Source: Lachnospiraceae bacterium (lineage in GTDB: Bacteria; Bacillota; Clostridia; Lachnospirales; Lachnospiraceae). Taken from it: DNA of 34,190 nt. Below, piece after piece: positions 24,288 to 32,557 of the stretch (positions within the stretch are counted from its first letter, which is position 1; each line of letters opens with the position of its first letter). The notes under the pieces were generated by a model. It did not search any database. It was not told where the DNA came from and worked only from the letters and a program-made list of their open reading frames with translations. The position numbers were made by a program, and so were the translations under genes. The stretch spans positions 1-34,190 of the forward strand of contig BLLU01000210.1 in the NCBI GenBank assembly GCA_011959105.1, written 5' to 3'.

Positions 24288-24337
24288 TTGATTTTGGGAC
24301 GCAAAACGAGTATGCTATAGATAACGTGCCCGGACAC
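24288..24337 (+). promoter_or_regulatory. Kinase gene promoter and downstream operator-like site
   Basis: TTGATT (24288-24293) and TATGCT (24311-24316), 17-bp spacer. CGTGCCCGGACAC (24325-24337) follows over the predicted start site and matches the 24185 palindrome, suggesting LacI repression at two sites about 140 bp apart. The remaining leader, 24338-24447, has no other feature I can support beyond a 5-bp CCGAA/TTCGG stem. Confidence 0.5.
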
Positions 24338-24447
24338 ATGGCCCCGAATAAACGCTTCGGAAGGCATCGGGCTGCAGAGACAGAGAGCGCAGGCACAGCG
24401 GGAGTCTGCCATTGGACGGGCTCCGAATATGCAGAAAAGAGGTAAAT

Positions 24448-25917
24448 ATGTTATATATCGGTATTGATTTAGGCACATCGGCGGTAAAGCTGCTGCTGAT
24501 GGACGGCGAGGGTAAAATCAGGAATATCGTCTCCAGGGAATATCCCATTTATTTCCCCAATCCGGGCTGGTCGGAGCAAAAGCCCGAGGACTGGTACGAG
24601 CAGACCATGCTGGGCATTGAGGAATTGCTGAAGGACGCGGATAAGAGCCAGGTGGCGGGCATCAGTTTCGGCGGCCAGATGCACGGGCTGGTGATTCTGG
24701 ATCAGGACGATCAGGTGATCCGTCCCGCGCTTCTGTGGAACGATGGACGTACATATGAGGAATGCGATTATCTGAACAATGTGATCGGCAAGGAAAAGCT
24801 GTCGGAGTACACGGCCAACATCTCCTTTACCGGCTTTACCGCTCCCAAGATTCTCTGGGTGAAAAACAAGGAGCCGGAGAACTTTGCCCGAATCGCCAAG
24901 ATCATGCTGCCCAAAGACTATATCGCCTACAAACTCACCGGGGTACATTGCACGGATGTGTCCGATGCCTCCGGTATGCTGCTCTTCGACGTGAAGAACC
25001 GCAGATGGTCCAGGGAGATGTGCGAGATCTGCGGCATCACCGAGGAGCAGTTGGCAAACTGCTACGAGAGTTATGAGTCCGTGGGCTGCGTGCTGCCCGA
25101 AATCGCCGACAAGCTGGGAATTCCCCACACGGTGAAGGTGGCGGCGGGCGCAGGCGACAACGCGGCGGCGGCGGTGGGCACCGGCACTGTGGGAGATGGC
25201 ATGTGCAATATTTCCCTGGGCACCAGCGGCACCATCTTCATCTCCTCCAGGAATTTCGGTGTGGACAAATACAATGCGCTTCACTCCTTTGCCCATGCGG
25301 ACGGCAGCTATCATCTGATGGGCTGTATGCTCAGCGCGGCAAGCTGCAACAAATGGTGGATGGACGATATCGTCGGTACAGGGGATTACGCGGCGGAGCA
25401 GAAGGCCATTGAAAAGCTGGGAGAGAACCATGTGTACTTCCTGCCCTACCTGATGGGGGAGCGTTCTCCTCATAACAATCCCAACGCAAGGGGGACGTTT
25501 ATCGGCATGACCATGGACACCACCAGGGCCGACATGACCCAGGCCGTGCTGGAGGGTGTGGCCTTTGCCCTGAGAGATTCCTTTGAGGTGGCCAAGTCCC
25601 TGGGGATTAAAATCGAGCGCACCAAGATCTGCGGCGGCGGCGCCAAGAGTCCCCTGTGGAAGAAGATGATCGCCAATATCCTGAACCTGAAGGTGGATGT
25701 GATCGAGAGCGAGGAAGGGCCCTCCCTGGGCGGCGCCATGCTGGCGGCAGTGGCCTGCGGCGAATATGCAGATGTGGAGGAGGCCGCGGCTAAGATCGTA
25801 AAGGTGGTGGACACCGTGGAGCCCGATCCGGAACTGGTGGCCAAATACGAAAAGCGGTATGCCCAGTTTAAGGAGATTTACCCGGCCTGCAAGCCCCTGT
25901 TTGAGATTATTAAATAA
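24448..25917 (+). CDS. xylB: FGGY-family sugar kinase, xylulokinase type
   Basis: 489 aa, the usual length. N-terminal phosphate-binding IGIDLGTSAVKLL, the XylB-like sugar site SFGGQMHGLV, catalytic Asp237 in GAGDNAAAAVG, and a C-terminal adenosine motif GGGAKSPLW. By family it phosphorylates D-xylulose with ATP; related kinases use L-ribulose or other ketoses. No D-xylose isomerase is nearby, and the only isomerase is of FucI/AraA type, so the real substrate may be L-ribulose or a rarer ketose. ATG 24448 has AAAGAGG upstream; the longer in-frame start at 24412 is not preferred. The DUF4867 gene follows 62 bp later. Confidence 0.88.
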   Translation: MLYIGIDLGTSAVKLLLMDGEGKIRNIVSREYPIYFPNPGWSEQKPEDWYEQTMLGIEELLKDADKSQVAGISFGGQMHGLVILDQDDQVIRPALLWNDGRTYEECDYLNNVIGKEKLSEYTANISFTGFTAPKILWVKNKEPENFARIAKIMLPKDYIAYKLTGVHCTDVSDASGMLLFDVKNRRWSREMCEICGITEEQLANCYESYESVGCVLPEIADKLGIPHTVKVAAGAGDNAAAAVGTGTVGDGMCNISLGTSGTIFISSRNFGVDKYNALHSFAHADGSYHLMGCMLSAASCNKWWMDDIVGTGDYAAEQKAIEKLGENHVYFLPYLMGERSPHNNPNARGTFIGMTMDTTRADMTQAVLEGVAFALRDSFEVAKSLGIKIERTKICGGGAKSPLWKKMIANILNLKVDVIESEEGPSLGGAMLAAVACGEYADVEEAAAKIVKVVDTVEPDPELVAKYEKRYAQFKEIYPACKPLFEIIK

Positions 25918-25979
25918 TTTTCCCGGGGCAGGCAGTCGAAAACAATAATCCGCGCCCCAGGGCGCAAAAGGAGGATGCC

Positions 25980-26615
25980 ATGAAAATATTATCTGTCACA
26001 GATCCCGCTTTCCGTAAGTATGGGAGGCTGATCGACAATGTGGACCTGACGGAACTGGTGGAAGTGCTGGGAAAGCAGCCCGTGCCCGAAGGCGTGGTGT
26101 ATGAGCCCAGTGTGGAGGCTCTGGAGGCCACTTCCGCCATGGAGGCGCTGACCAGAGTGACCTTCGGCGAAATGCCCATCCAGATCGGTTACTGCAACGG
26201 TCACAATGAACTGCTGAACGCGGTGGAGTACCACCGGAACAGCGAATTGAATATCGCTGCCACCGATGCCATCCTGATTCTGGGCATGCAGCAGGACATT
26301 GAGGAGGGCTTCACCTACGATACCGCCAAAATGGAAGCGTTTCTGCTGCCTGCGGGCAAGGGCGTGGAGATCTACGCCACCACCCTGCATTATGCGCCCT
26401 GCGGCGTGAACGGCGCAGGTTTCCAGGTGGCCATCGTACTTCCCAGGGGAACCAACTATCCGCTGGAGAAGCCCCATGGAGCATCCGGGGAAGAAAAGGG
26501 TGAGGACGCGCTGATTACCGCCGTGAATAAATGGCTTATCGGCCATGCGGAGGGCGGCCTGGACGCGGGAAGCCATATCGGCCTGAAGGGAAAGAACCTG
26601 AATGTGAACGAGTAA
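25980..26615 (+). CDS. DUF4867 family protein
   Basis: 211 aa, cytosolic. From memory this matches DUF4867, a family of unknown function found beside sugar isomerases. The middle resembles a cupin-like beta barrel: QIGYCNGHNELLNAVEYHR, then AFLLPAGKGVEIYATTLHYAPC. His and Glu residues in GHNELLNAVEYH could bind a metal or sugar. ATG 25980 has AAGGAGG upstream. It is placed between the kinase and the isomerase, so a sugar epimerase, mutarotase or isomerase helper role is plausible but unproven. A 14-bp palindrome (25952-25965) overlaps the spacer before it, and the gene's last codons are duplicated after its stop. Confidence 0.78.
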   Translation: MKILSVTDPAFRKYGRLIDNVDLTELVEVLGKQPVPEGVVYEPSVEALEATSAMEALTRVTFGEMPIQIGYCNGHNELLNAVEYHRNSELNIAATDAILILGMQQDIEEGFTYDTAKMEAFLLPAGKGVEIYATTLHYAPCGVNGAGFQVAIVLPRGTNYPLEKPHGASGEEKGEDALITAVNKWLIGHAEGGLDAGSHIGLKGKNLNVNE

Positions 26616-26662
26616 TGCCGGATTGAAGAGGCAAAGAACTTGAATGTGCATGGGGAATGCGG
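26591..26662 (+). repeat. Tandem duplication (42-bp period) of the DUF4867 gene end
   Basis: 26591-26620 and 26633-26662 match at 24 of 30 positions (AAAGAACCTGAATGTG against AAAGAACTTGAATGTG, then AATGC in both). Both copies would encode KNLNV in the same frame. The second copy supplies the -35 and approach to the -10 of the next promoter. Confidence 0.7.
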
Positions 26663-26668
26663 TATAAT
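26640..26668 (+). promoter_or_regulatory. Promoter of the isomerase gene
   Basis: TTGAAT (26640-26645) and a perfect TATAAT (26663-26668) with 17 bp between. It allows strong transcription of the isomerase apart from the kinase promoter. Confidence 0.65.
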
Positions 26669-26729
26669 TAAAAAGCAGTCCGTATTTATCTCAGGTTGTA
26701 TTTAATTATCATAAATGGAGGAGAGTACA

Positions 26730-28214
26730 ATGAACAATTTACCCAAAGTAAAAATCGGTATCGTGGCCGTGAGCCGCGACTGCTTCCCGGAGAGCCTGTC
26801 CGTAAACAGGAGAAAGGCTCTGGTGGCCGCTTACAAGGCCAAGTATGACGAGACGGACATTTATGAGTGCCCGATCTGCATCGTGGAGAGCGAGATCCAT
26901 ATGGTACAGGCTCTGGAAGATGTGAAGAAGAACGGCTGTAACGCTCTGTGCGTATATCTGGGCAACTTTGGTCCCGAGATTTCCGAGACCCTGCTGGCCA
27001 AGCATTTTGACGGTCCTTCCATTTTTGTGGCGGCCGCTGAGGAGAGCCAGGCGGATCTGCTGGACGGCAGAGGCGATGCATACTGCGGTATGCTGAATGC
27101 CAGCTACAACTTAAAGCTGCGCAACATCAAGGCTTACATACCCGAGTATCCCGTGGGCACCGCTGAGGAATGTGCCGACATGATCAACGAGTTCGTGCCC
27201 ATCGCCAGAGCGATTGTGGGTCTTTCCGACCTGAAGATCATTTCCTTCGGCCCCAGACCTTTGAACTTCCTGGCCTGCAACGCCCCCATCAAGCAGCTGT
27301 ACAATCTGGGCGTGGAGATCGAGGAGAACTCCGAACTGGATCTGTTCGAGGCCTTTAACAAGCATGCCGGAGACGAGAGAATCCCTGCCAAGGTGGCGGA
27401 GATGGCCGAGGAACTGGGTGCGGGCAACAAGAAGCCCGAGGTGCTGGAGAAGCTGGCTCAGTACGAACTGACCCTGCTTGACTGGGTGGAGGCCCACAGA
27501 GGTTACCGCAAGTATGTGGCCATCGCCGGAAAATGCTGGCCTGCATTCCAGACCCAGTTCGGCTTTGTTCCCTGCTATGTGAACAGCCGTCTGACCGGTA
27601 TGGGCATCCCCGTATCCTGCGAAGTGGATATCTATGGCTGCCTGTCCGAGTTCATCGGTACCTGCGTGAGCCAGGATGCCGTTACGCTGCTGGATATCAA
27701 CAACTCCGTGCCTGCCGACATGTTCAAGGAATCCATTGAAGGCAAGTTCCCTTATAGCCACAAGGATACCTTCATGGGCTTCCACTGCGGCAACACCTGC
27801 TCCAAGAAGCTGGCCTTCTGCGAGATGAAGTACCAGAAGATCATGGCCAGGAACCTGCCCATCGAAGTTACCAACGGCACTTTGGAGGGCGACATCGCTC
27901 CCGGTGAGATCACCTTCTATCGTCTGCAGTCTACCGCTGACTGCAAACTGCGCGCTTACATTGCCCAGGGCGAAGTGCTGAACGTGCCTTCCAAGTCCTT
28001 CGGCTCCATCGGCGTGTTCGCCATCCCTGAGATGGGACGCTTCTACCGCCATGTGCTGATCGAGAAGAACTATCCTCATCATGGCGCGGTTGCTTTCGGC
28101 CACTTCGGCAAGGCGCTGTATGAGGTATTCAAGTTCATCGGCGTTCCTGTGGAAGATCTGAACTACAACCAGCCCAAGAGCCTGCCTTACCCTACGGAGA
28201 ATCCGTTCTGCTAA
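26730..28214 (+). CDS. L-fucose/L-arabinose isomerase family protein
   Basis: 494 aa of the COG2407 FucI/AraA-like family, aldose-ketose isomerases with a divalent metal. Glu298 (CEVDIYG) and Asp322 (LLDINN) are 24 residues apart, the same spacing as metal ligands Glu337 and Asp361 of E. coli FucI. His352 (GFHCGN) and His450-His451 (YPHHGAVAFGHFG) are candidates for the third ligand. It is shorter than FucI (591 aa). With GH127 upstream it may isomerise L-arabinose to L-ribulose; L-fucose or D-arabinose are alternatives. ATG 26730 is used because an in-frame ATG at 26715 lies within the GGAGGAG ribosome site. Codon choice is strongly biased, suggesting high expression. Confidence 0.85.
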   Translation: MNNLPKVKIGIVAVSRDCFPESLSVNRRKALVAAYKAKYDETDIYECPICIVESEIHMVQALEDVKKNGCNALCVYLGNFGPEISETLLAKHFDGPSIFVAAAEESQADLLDGRGDAYCGMLNASYNLKLRNIKAYIPEYPVGTAEECADMINEFVPIARAIVGLSDLKIISFGPRPLNFLACNAPIKQLYNLGVEIEENSELDLFEAFNKHAGDERIPAKVAEMAEELGAGNKKPEVLEKLAQYELTLLDWVEAHRGYRKYVAIAGKCWPAFQTQFGFVPCYVNSRLTGMGIPVSCEVDIYGCLSEFIGTCVSQDAVTLLDINNSVPADMFKESIEGKFPYSHKDTFMGFHCGNTCSKKLAFCEMKYQKIMARNLPIEVTNGTLEGDIAPGEITFYRLQSTADCKLRAYIAQGEVLNVPSKSFGSIGVFAIPEMGRFYRHVLIEKNYPHHGAVAFGHFGKALYEVFKFIGVPVEDLNYNQPKSLPYPTENPFC

Positions 28215-28253
28215 GCCGGGGATCGGGAATCAACAATGATATAGAATAAGAGA

Positions 28254-28288
28254 AACGGGCAGAGGCGCCAGCCGCTGCCCGTTTTATT
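28254..28288 (+). terminator. Terminator of the isomerase gene
   Basis: AACGGGCAG pairs with CTGCCCGTT across a short loop, followed by TTATTT. Confidence 0.8.
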
Positions 28289-28341
28289 TGTTCGGGATGG
28301 GCAATGTATTATAAAAAGAACAAAATGGGCAAAAAAACACA

Positions 28342-28370
28342 TTGCGCATTTCCGGCGCCGGGCCTATACT
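28342..28370 (+). promoter_or_regulatory. MATE gene promoter with palindrome in its spacer
   Basis: TTGCGC (28342-28347) and TATACT (28365-28370), 17-bp spacer. The spacer holds the perfect palindrome CCGGCGCCGG (28352-28361), a possible operator. Confidence 0.5.
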
Positions 28371-28425
28371 CTCTATTTGGAGTTTCGCTATTCATTTTAG
28401 CTTCAGAGGAAAGAGGTAGAGAGTT

Positions 28426-29781
28426 ATGATTAAGGATATGACAAAGGATTCGCCCATGAAGCTGATTCTGGGATTCTCAATTCCCCTGTTATTTGGCTTT
28501 TTGTTTCAGCAGTTCTATAATCTGGTGGACACGGTGATCGTTGGGCGTTTTCTTGGGACGGAGAATCTGGCGGCGGTGGGTGCTACGGGTTCGGTGAACT
28601 TTCTGATTATCGGCTTCTGCATGGGCATATGCAGCGGCTTTTCCATTCCCGTATCCCACAAGTTCGGGGCCGGGGACTATGGGGGGCTGCGCCGGGTGGT
28701 GGCCAACTGCGTATGGCTTACGGCGGTTTTCGCCCTGCTTTTGACGGTACTGACCACCGCGCTGTGCCGCCCCATTCTGGTAATGATGAAAACCCCTGAC
28801 AATATCCTGGATGCGGCATATGCTTATATATGGGTAATCTTTCTGGGAATTCCCGTGACCTTCCTGTACAATATGACCTCGGGGGTGATGCGGGCACTGG
28901 GGGACAGCAAGACGCCGGTGATTTTCCTGGTCATGTCCTCTTTCCTCAATATCGGACTGGACCTGTTCTTCATCGTCAATCTGCGCTGGGACGTGCAGGG
29001 AGCGGCATGGGCCACTGTGATTTCCCAGGGGGTGTCGGGGCTGTGCTGTCTGCTGTTTATGGTGAAAAAGTTTGAGATTCTGCGAATCCGCAGGGAAGAG
29101 TGGGCCTTCGACAGGCATCTGGCCGGAAACCTGTGCGGCATGGGTGTTCCCATGGGCCTGCAGTATTCCATCACTGCCATCGGCAGCGTGATTCTGCAAA
29201 GTGCCACCAACACCCTGGGCTCCGACGCAGTGGCAGCGGTGACGGCGGCGGGGAGGATCAGCGGTTTTCTGGCCTGTCCCTTTGATGCCATGGGTTCCAC
29301 CATGGCCACCTACGGCGGGCAGAATGTGGGGGCGGGAAAGCTGGAGCGCATCGGGCAGGGACTGAAGTCCTGCGTTTTGCTGGGAGCCGGCTATTCGGTG
29401 ATTGCGCTGGGCATCAGTACCCTGTTGGGGGAAACTTTGGTCGGATTGTTCCTGGAGGCTTCCGAGACGGCGATTATCGGAGATGCAAAATTATTCCTCA
29501 CCATTGCCACGGCATTCTATTTTCCCCTGGCTTTGGTCAACATTATCCGCTTTCTGATCCAGGGGGTGGGCTTTCCGTTTTTTGCCATCCTTGCAGGGGT
29601 GTTCGAGATGGTGGCCAGGGCCCTGGCGGGCTTTGTACTGGTGCCCTGGCTGGGCTTTACCGGTTCCTGTCTGGGCAATCCCATTGCCTGGATTCTGGCG
29701 GATGTTTTTCTGATCCCCGCCTTTTTCCTTGTACAGAAAAGGCTGCGGAACATGAAGGAAGGCGGGATAAAAGAAGGGTAA
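28426..29781 (+). CDS. MATE family multidrug/metabolite exporter
   Basis: 451 aa, about twelve membrane helices in two similar halves. The first half has PLLFGFLFQQFYNLVDTVIVGRF with the typical LVDTVIVG, and GVMRALGDSKTP after helix 5; the second starts about 240 with GVPMGLQYSITAIGSV. MATE proteins export cationic drugs or metabolites with Na+ or H+ antiport; substrate unknown. The start ATG 28426 has AAAGAGG upstream. It is bounded by a terminator before it and a separate promoter after it, so it is probably transcribed alone. Confidence 0.93.
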   Translation: MIKDMTKDSPMKLILGFSIPLLFGFLFQQFYNLVDTVIVGRFLGTENLAAVGATGSVNFLIIGFCMGICSGFSIPVSHKFGAGDYGGLRRVVANCVWLTAVFALLLTVLTTALCRPILVMMKTPDNILDAAYAYIWVIFLGIPVTFLYNMTSGVMRALGDSKTPVIFLVMSSFLNIGLDLFFIVNLRWDVQGAAWATVISQGVSGLCCLLFMVKKFEILRIRREEWAFDRHLAGNLCGMGVPMGLQYSITAIGSVILQSATNTLGSDAVAAVTAAGRISGFLACPFDAMGSTMATYGGQNVGAGKLERIGQGLKSCVLLGAGYSVIALGISTLLGETLVGLFLEASETAIIGDAKLFLTIATAFYFPLALVNIIRFLIQGVGFPFFAILAGVFEMVARALAGFVLVPWLGFTGSCLGNPIAWILADVFLIPAFFLVQKRLRNMKEGGIKEG

Positions 29782-29787
29782 AAGCGT

Positions 29788-29816
29788 TTGCATTTTCTGT
29801 ATGGTTAAGATATAAT
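29788..29816 (+). promoter_or_regulatory. Diguanylate cyclase gene promoter, with cre-like sequence
   Basis: TTGCAT (29788-29793) and TATAAT (29811-29816), 17-bp spacer. TAAAAGCGTTTGCA spans the MATE stop codon and the -35. It differs at two places from the CcpA cre consensus, so carbon repression is possible. Confidence 0.6.
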
Positions 29817-29862
29817 TTGAATAATGTGCTGATTAAACCGCTGCGGAAGGAGATTTTTTTAC

Positions 29863-31362
29863 ATGCTGCTTAAGACATCTGCCGTATGCCTTTTAATGGT
29901 GATTTATATGCTTGTGTTCTACTATCGGAAGCCTCATATCCCGGTGAAGTCCACCAGGATTTTTCAGGCGCTGACGGTGGCGGCCTTACTCAATACCTTG
30001 TTTGATCTGATTACGGTATACACTGTCAACCACAGGGACAGGATTCCCGACAGGGTAAATCTGGTGGCTCACATAATCTATCTGCTGTCCATACTGGGGT
30101 TTGTATTTCTGCTGTTTCTATATATGAGGAGTTACCTGGAGGTGAGCATGGCATTTTCCAGAGCCCGGAAGATATGCCATCAAATCCCCTTTTGGGTATC
30201 GGTGCTGGGGATCCTGGTACTGCCCATCACCTATGAGCATGGATATACCACGGATTATTCCCTGGGGCCCAAGGCCTATGCGCTTTATTTCAGCCTGGTG
30301 TTCTATCTGCTGCTGATCTTATACAGCTGCCTGCGCCATTGGGAGCGCTTAGACGGAGAGAAGAGGCTGGCGCTTATCCTTGCGGTTCCCATCTTCGCGG
30401 CAGTATCCATCATTCAGATGCTGTTTCCGGAGATCCTGCTGGTAGTGGTGGCGTCTACGCTGATCCTGCTGGGGCTGATCCTCAGCCATGAGAACACGGA
30501 AAAGTATCTGGACGAACAGACGGCACTGTTCAACCAGTATTCCTTTGAAACCGTGCTGGAGCAGATGGGGCCGGATAAACAAAGGTCGTCCATAGCGGCC
30601 TTCTGCTTCTGCAAGACGGAGAACAATTTCGACTGGAAGCAGGATGTGAGGATTCTGCAGGACCTGCGCAGGGGACTGCGGCTGTACCGCCTGCGGGGTT
30701 ACCGCATAGGGGAAAACGGGGTGGCATTTATCGCCGGTTCCCGGGAACGGGCGCAGATGGTACTGGAAGAAGTCAGGAACATGGTCTTGGAAAAATACGG
30801 AGAGGAAAACCTGATCCTTGAGACCAAGATTCTGCCGGAGGATATGCAGTCCAGGCATGACCGTATGCGCAGCCTCATAGCATTTTGTACCGAGACGGGC
30901 TATCGCTTTGCCTTTATCGACTATCTGACCCATATTTACAATCGCAATGCCTTTGAACGAGATCTGACAGATGCGTCCGAATGCGGCAGCGACTACTATA
31001 TTATCGCGGACTTAAACGATCTGAAGATGGTAAATGATACCATCGGACATTCGGCGGGAGACGAATTGCTGCAGTGTTTCGCCCGGCTTCTGGTGGACGC
31101 CGCCGGGGATGCGGGAAAGGTGTACCGTCAGGGCGGGGATGAGTTTGCAGTGCTGTATAAAGGGGATCCGTCCCGGTTTGTCCGCAAGTTGGAGGAGCAT
31201 TGCGGAATCTGCAACCAGGCCCGCAATGTCCCTGTCAGCTATGCCATCGGATATTGTGAGCTCAGCGCCCCGGATTTTCTTGAGGTGGCGGACAGAAGAA
31301 TGTATCAGGACAAGAGCAGAATCAAGAAACAGAGAAACAGCATGCAGGCAGAGGAGGCGTAG
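29863..31362 (+). CDS. Membrane diguanylate cyclase with tandem GGDEF domains, the first degenerate
   Basis: 499 aa. Six or seven membrane helices fill about 1-210. Residues about 215-310 resemble a GGDEF fold: EQTALFNQYSFE matches the opening D-x-LT-x-L-x-NR-x-x-F, but the signature place reads GENGV (283-287). The second GGDEF (about 350-490) opens YLTHIYNRNAFE and has an intact GGDEF at 424-428, so it should make c-di-GMP from two GTP. The usual RxxD inhibitory site is missing (GDAG instead). ATG 29863 has AAGGAG 11 nt upstream. The next gene starts 1 bp after the stop, implying coupling with a serine hydrolase. Confidence 0.88.
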   Translation: MLLKTSAVCLLMVIYMLVFYYRKPHIPVKSTRIFQALTVAALLNTLFDLITVYTVNHRDRIPDRVNLVAHIIYLLSILGFVFLLFLYMRSYLEVSMAFSRARKICHQIPFWVSVLGILVLPITYEHGYTTDYSLGPKAYALYFSLVFYLLLILYSCLRHWERLDGEKRLALILAVPIFAAVSIIQMLFPEILLVVVASTLILLGLILSHENTEKYLDEQTALFNQYSFETVLEQMGPDKQRSSIAAFCFCKTENNFDWKQDVRILQDLRRGLRLYRLRGYRIGENGVAFIAGSRERAQMVLEEVRNMVLEKYGEENLILETKILPEDMQSRHDRMRSLIAFCTETGYRFAFIDYLTHIYNRNAFERDLTDASECGSDYYIIADLNDLKMVNDTIGHSAGDELLQCFARLLVDAAGDAGKVYRQGGDEFAVLYKGDPSRFVRKLEEHCGICNQARNVPVSYAIGYCELSAPDFLEVADRRMYQDKSRIKKQRNSMQAEEA

Positions 31363-31363
31363 T

Positions 31364-32557
31364 ATGTACGATTATCGACAGGCGATAGACCGTGTTATGC
31401 GGCAGGAAGTGGAGACGGGCCAGGTGGCGGGGGCGGGTTATCTGCTGATCCAGGGAGGCAGGGAACGCTATTTCAGTGCCTGCGGTTATGCGGACCGGGA
31501 GAAAAAGACCCCCGTCAAACGGGATACCATCTTCCGCCTTTTTTCCATGACCAAGCCCGTTACCGCAGCGGCGGTGCTGCTGCTGGTGGAGCGGGGGCAG
31601 CTGGATCTGCGGGATCCGGTGAGTCTGTATCTTCCCTGTTTCCGCAACCAGACCGTGTGGAACCCGGGCGGGGAACCCCTGCCGGCGGAGCGGGAGAATA
31701 CCATCTATGATCTGCTGAATATGACATCCGGCATTCCCTATCCCGAGAACTGGGAAGGATGCAGCCCTTCCGGTCTGCTGATGGACGATTTGTTTCAAAA
31801 GCTGAAAAAAGCGCAGGCGGAGGGACAGCGGCTGACCACCCGGGAGTGGATTGAGCGGGTGGCGGAGGTGCCTTTGGTTTTCCAGCCGGGGGAGCGTTGG
31901 ATGTACGGCCTGTCCGCCGATGTCCTGGGAGCGGTGGTGGAAGAGGCGACGGGAAAGCGCTACGGAACTTTCCTGCGGGAGGAAATCTTCGCGCCTCTGG
32001 GCATGATAGACACGGGCTTTTATGTGCCGGAGGACAAAAGGTGGCGCTTTGCCCAGAACTACATATGGAATGAGAAAAATAAAAGTTTGGAAGTCTATGA
32101 GGACTGCAATCTGGGAGAGTACTATGGCCGGGATGTGTCCTTTGAGTCCGGCGGCGCGGGGCTGGTGTCCACCCTGGAGGATTACAGCCGTTTTGCACAA
32201 ATGCTGCTGGGAGGCGGCATTTATCAGGGAACCCGGATTCTGGGAGAGAAAACGGTGGAATTCATGCGGCAGGACAGACTTTCCCCCCGCCAGAAAGCTG
32301 CGCTCAACTGGGACAGCAATCTGGGCTGCGGCTACGGCTGCCTGATGCGGGTGCTGAACGATCAGGGAGAGGCGGGAACCATCGGCACGCCGGGAGAATA
32401 CGGCTGGGACGGCTGGACTGGCAATTATGTGACCATTGATCCGGCGGATGATATGGCCATGCTGTACTTTATCCAGAGAGGCGGGTACAGCAGCACTTCC
32501 GCCCTGCGCAGGCTGCGCAATATCACCTATGGCGCGCTGGAGCGGCTGGGAGAATAA
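31364..32557 (+). CDS. Serine hydrolase, class C beta-lactamase family (first copy)
   Basis: 397 aa with no clear signal peptide. Active-site Ser61-x-x-Lys64 in FSMTKPVTA and the second motif YGLS (Tyr base) in the ERWMYGLSADVLG region. The third motif, KTG or HxG in relatives, reads GWTGNY here. Relatives are esterases such as EstB, D-aminopeptidases or penicillin-binding-like enzymes; true beta-lactamase activity is not implied. ATG 31364 is used, as GAGGAGG lies just before it. The start follows the cyclase stop by 1 bp. It converges with the second copy and overlaps its 3' end by 31 bp. Confidence 0.88.
   Translation: MYDYRQAIDRVMRQEVETGQVAGAGYLLIQGGRERYFSACGYADREKKTPVKRDTIFRLFSMTKPVTAAAVLLLVERGQLDLRDPVSLYLPCFRNQTVWNPGGEPLPAERENTIYDLLNMTSGIPYPENWEGCSPSGLLMDDLFQKLKKAQAEGQRLTTREWIERVAEVPLVFQPGERWMYGLSADVLGAVVEEATGKRYGTFLREEIFAPLGMIDTGFYVPEDKRWRFAQNYIWNEKNKSLEVYEDCNLGEYYGRDVSFESGGAGLVSTLEDYSRFAQMLLGGGIYQGTRILGEKTVEFMRQDRLSPRQKAALNWDSNLGCGYGCLMRVLNDQGEAGTIGTPGEYGWDGWTGNYVTIDPADDMAMLYFIQRGGYSSTSALRRLRNITYGALERLGE

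Noticed and set aside
31034..31363. Longer N-terminus for the first serine hydrolase, starting inside the cyclase gene
   Set aside because: The extra ~110 residues are frame-shadow of the conserved GGDEF domain, and ATG 31364 has an excellent ribosome binding site.
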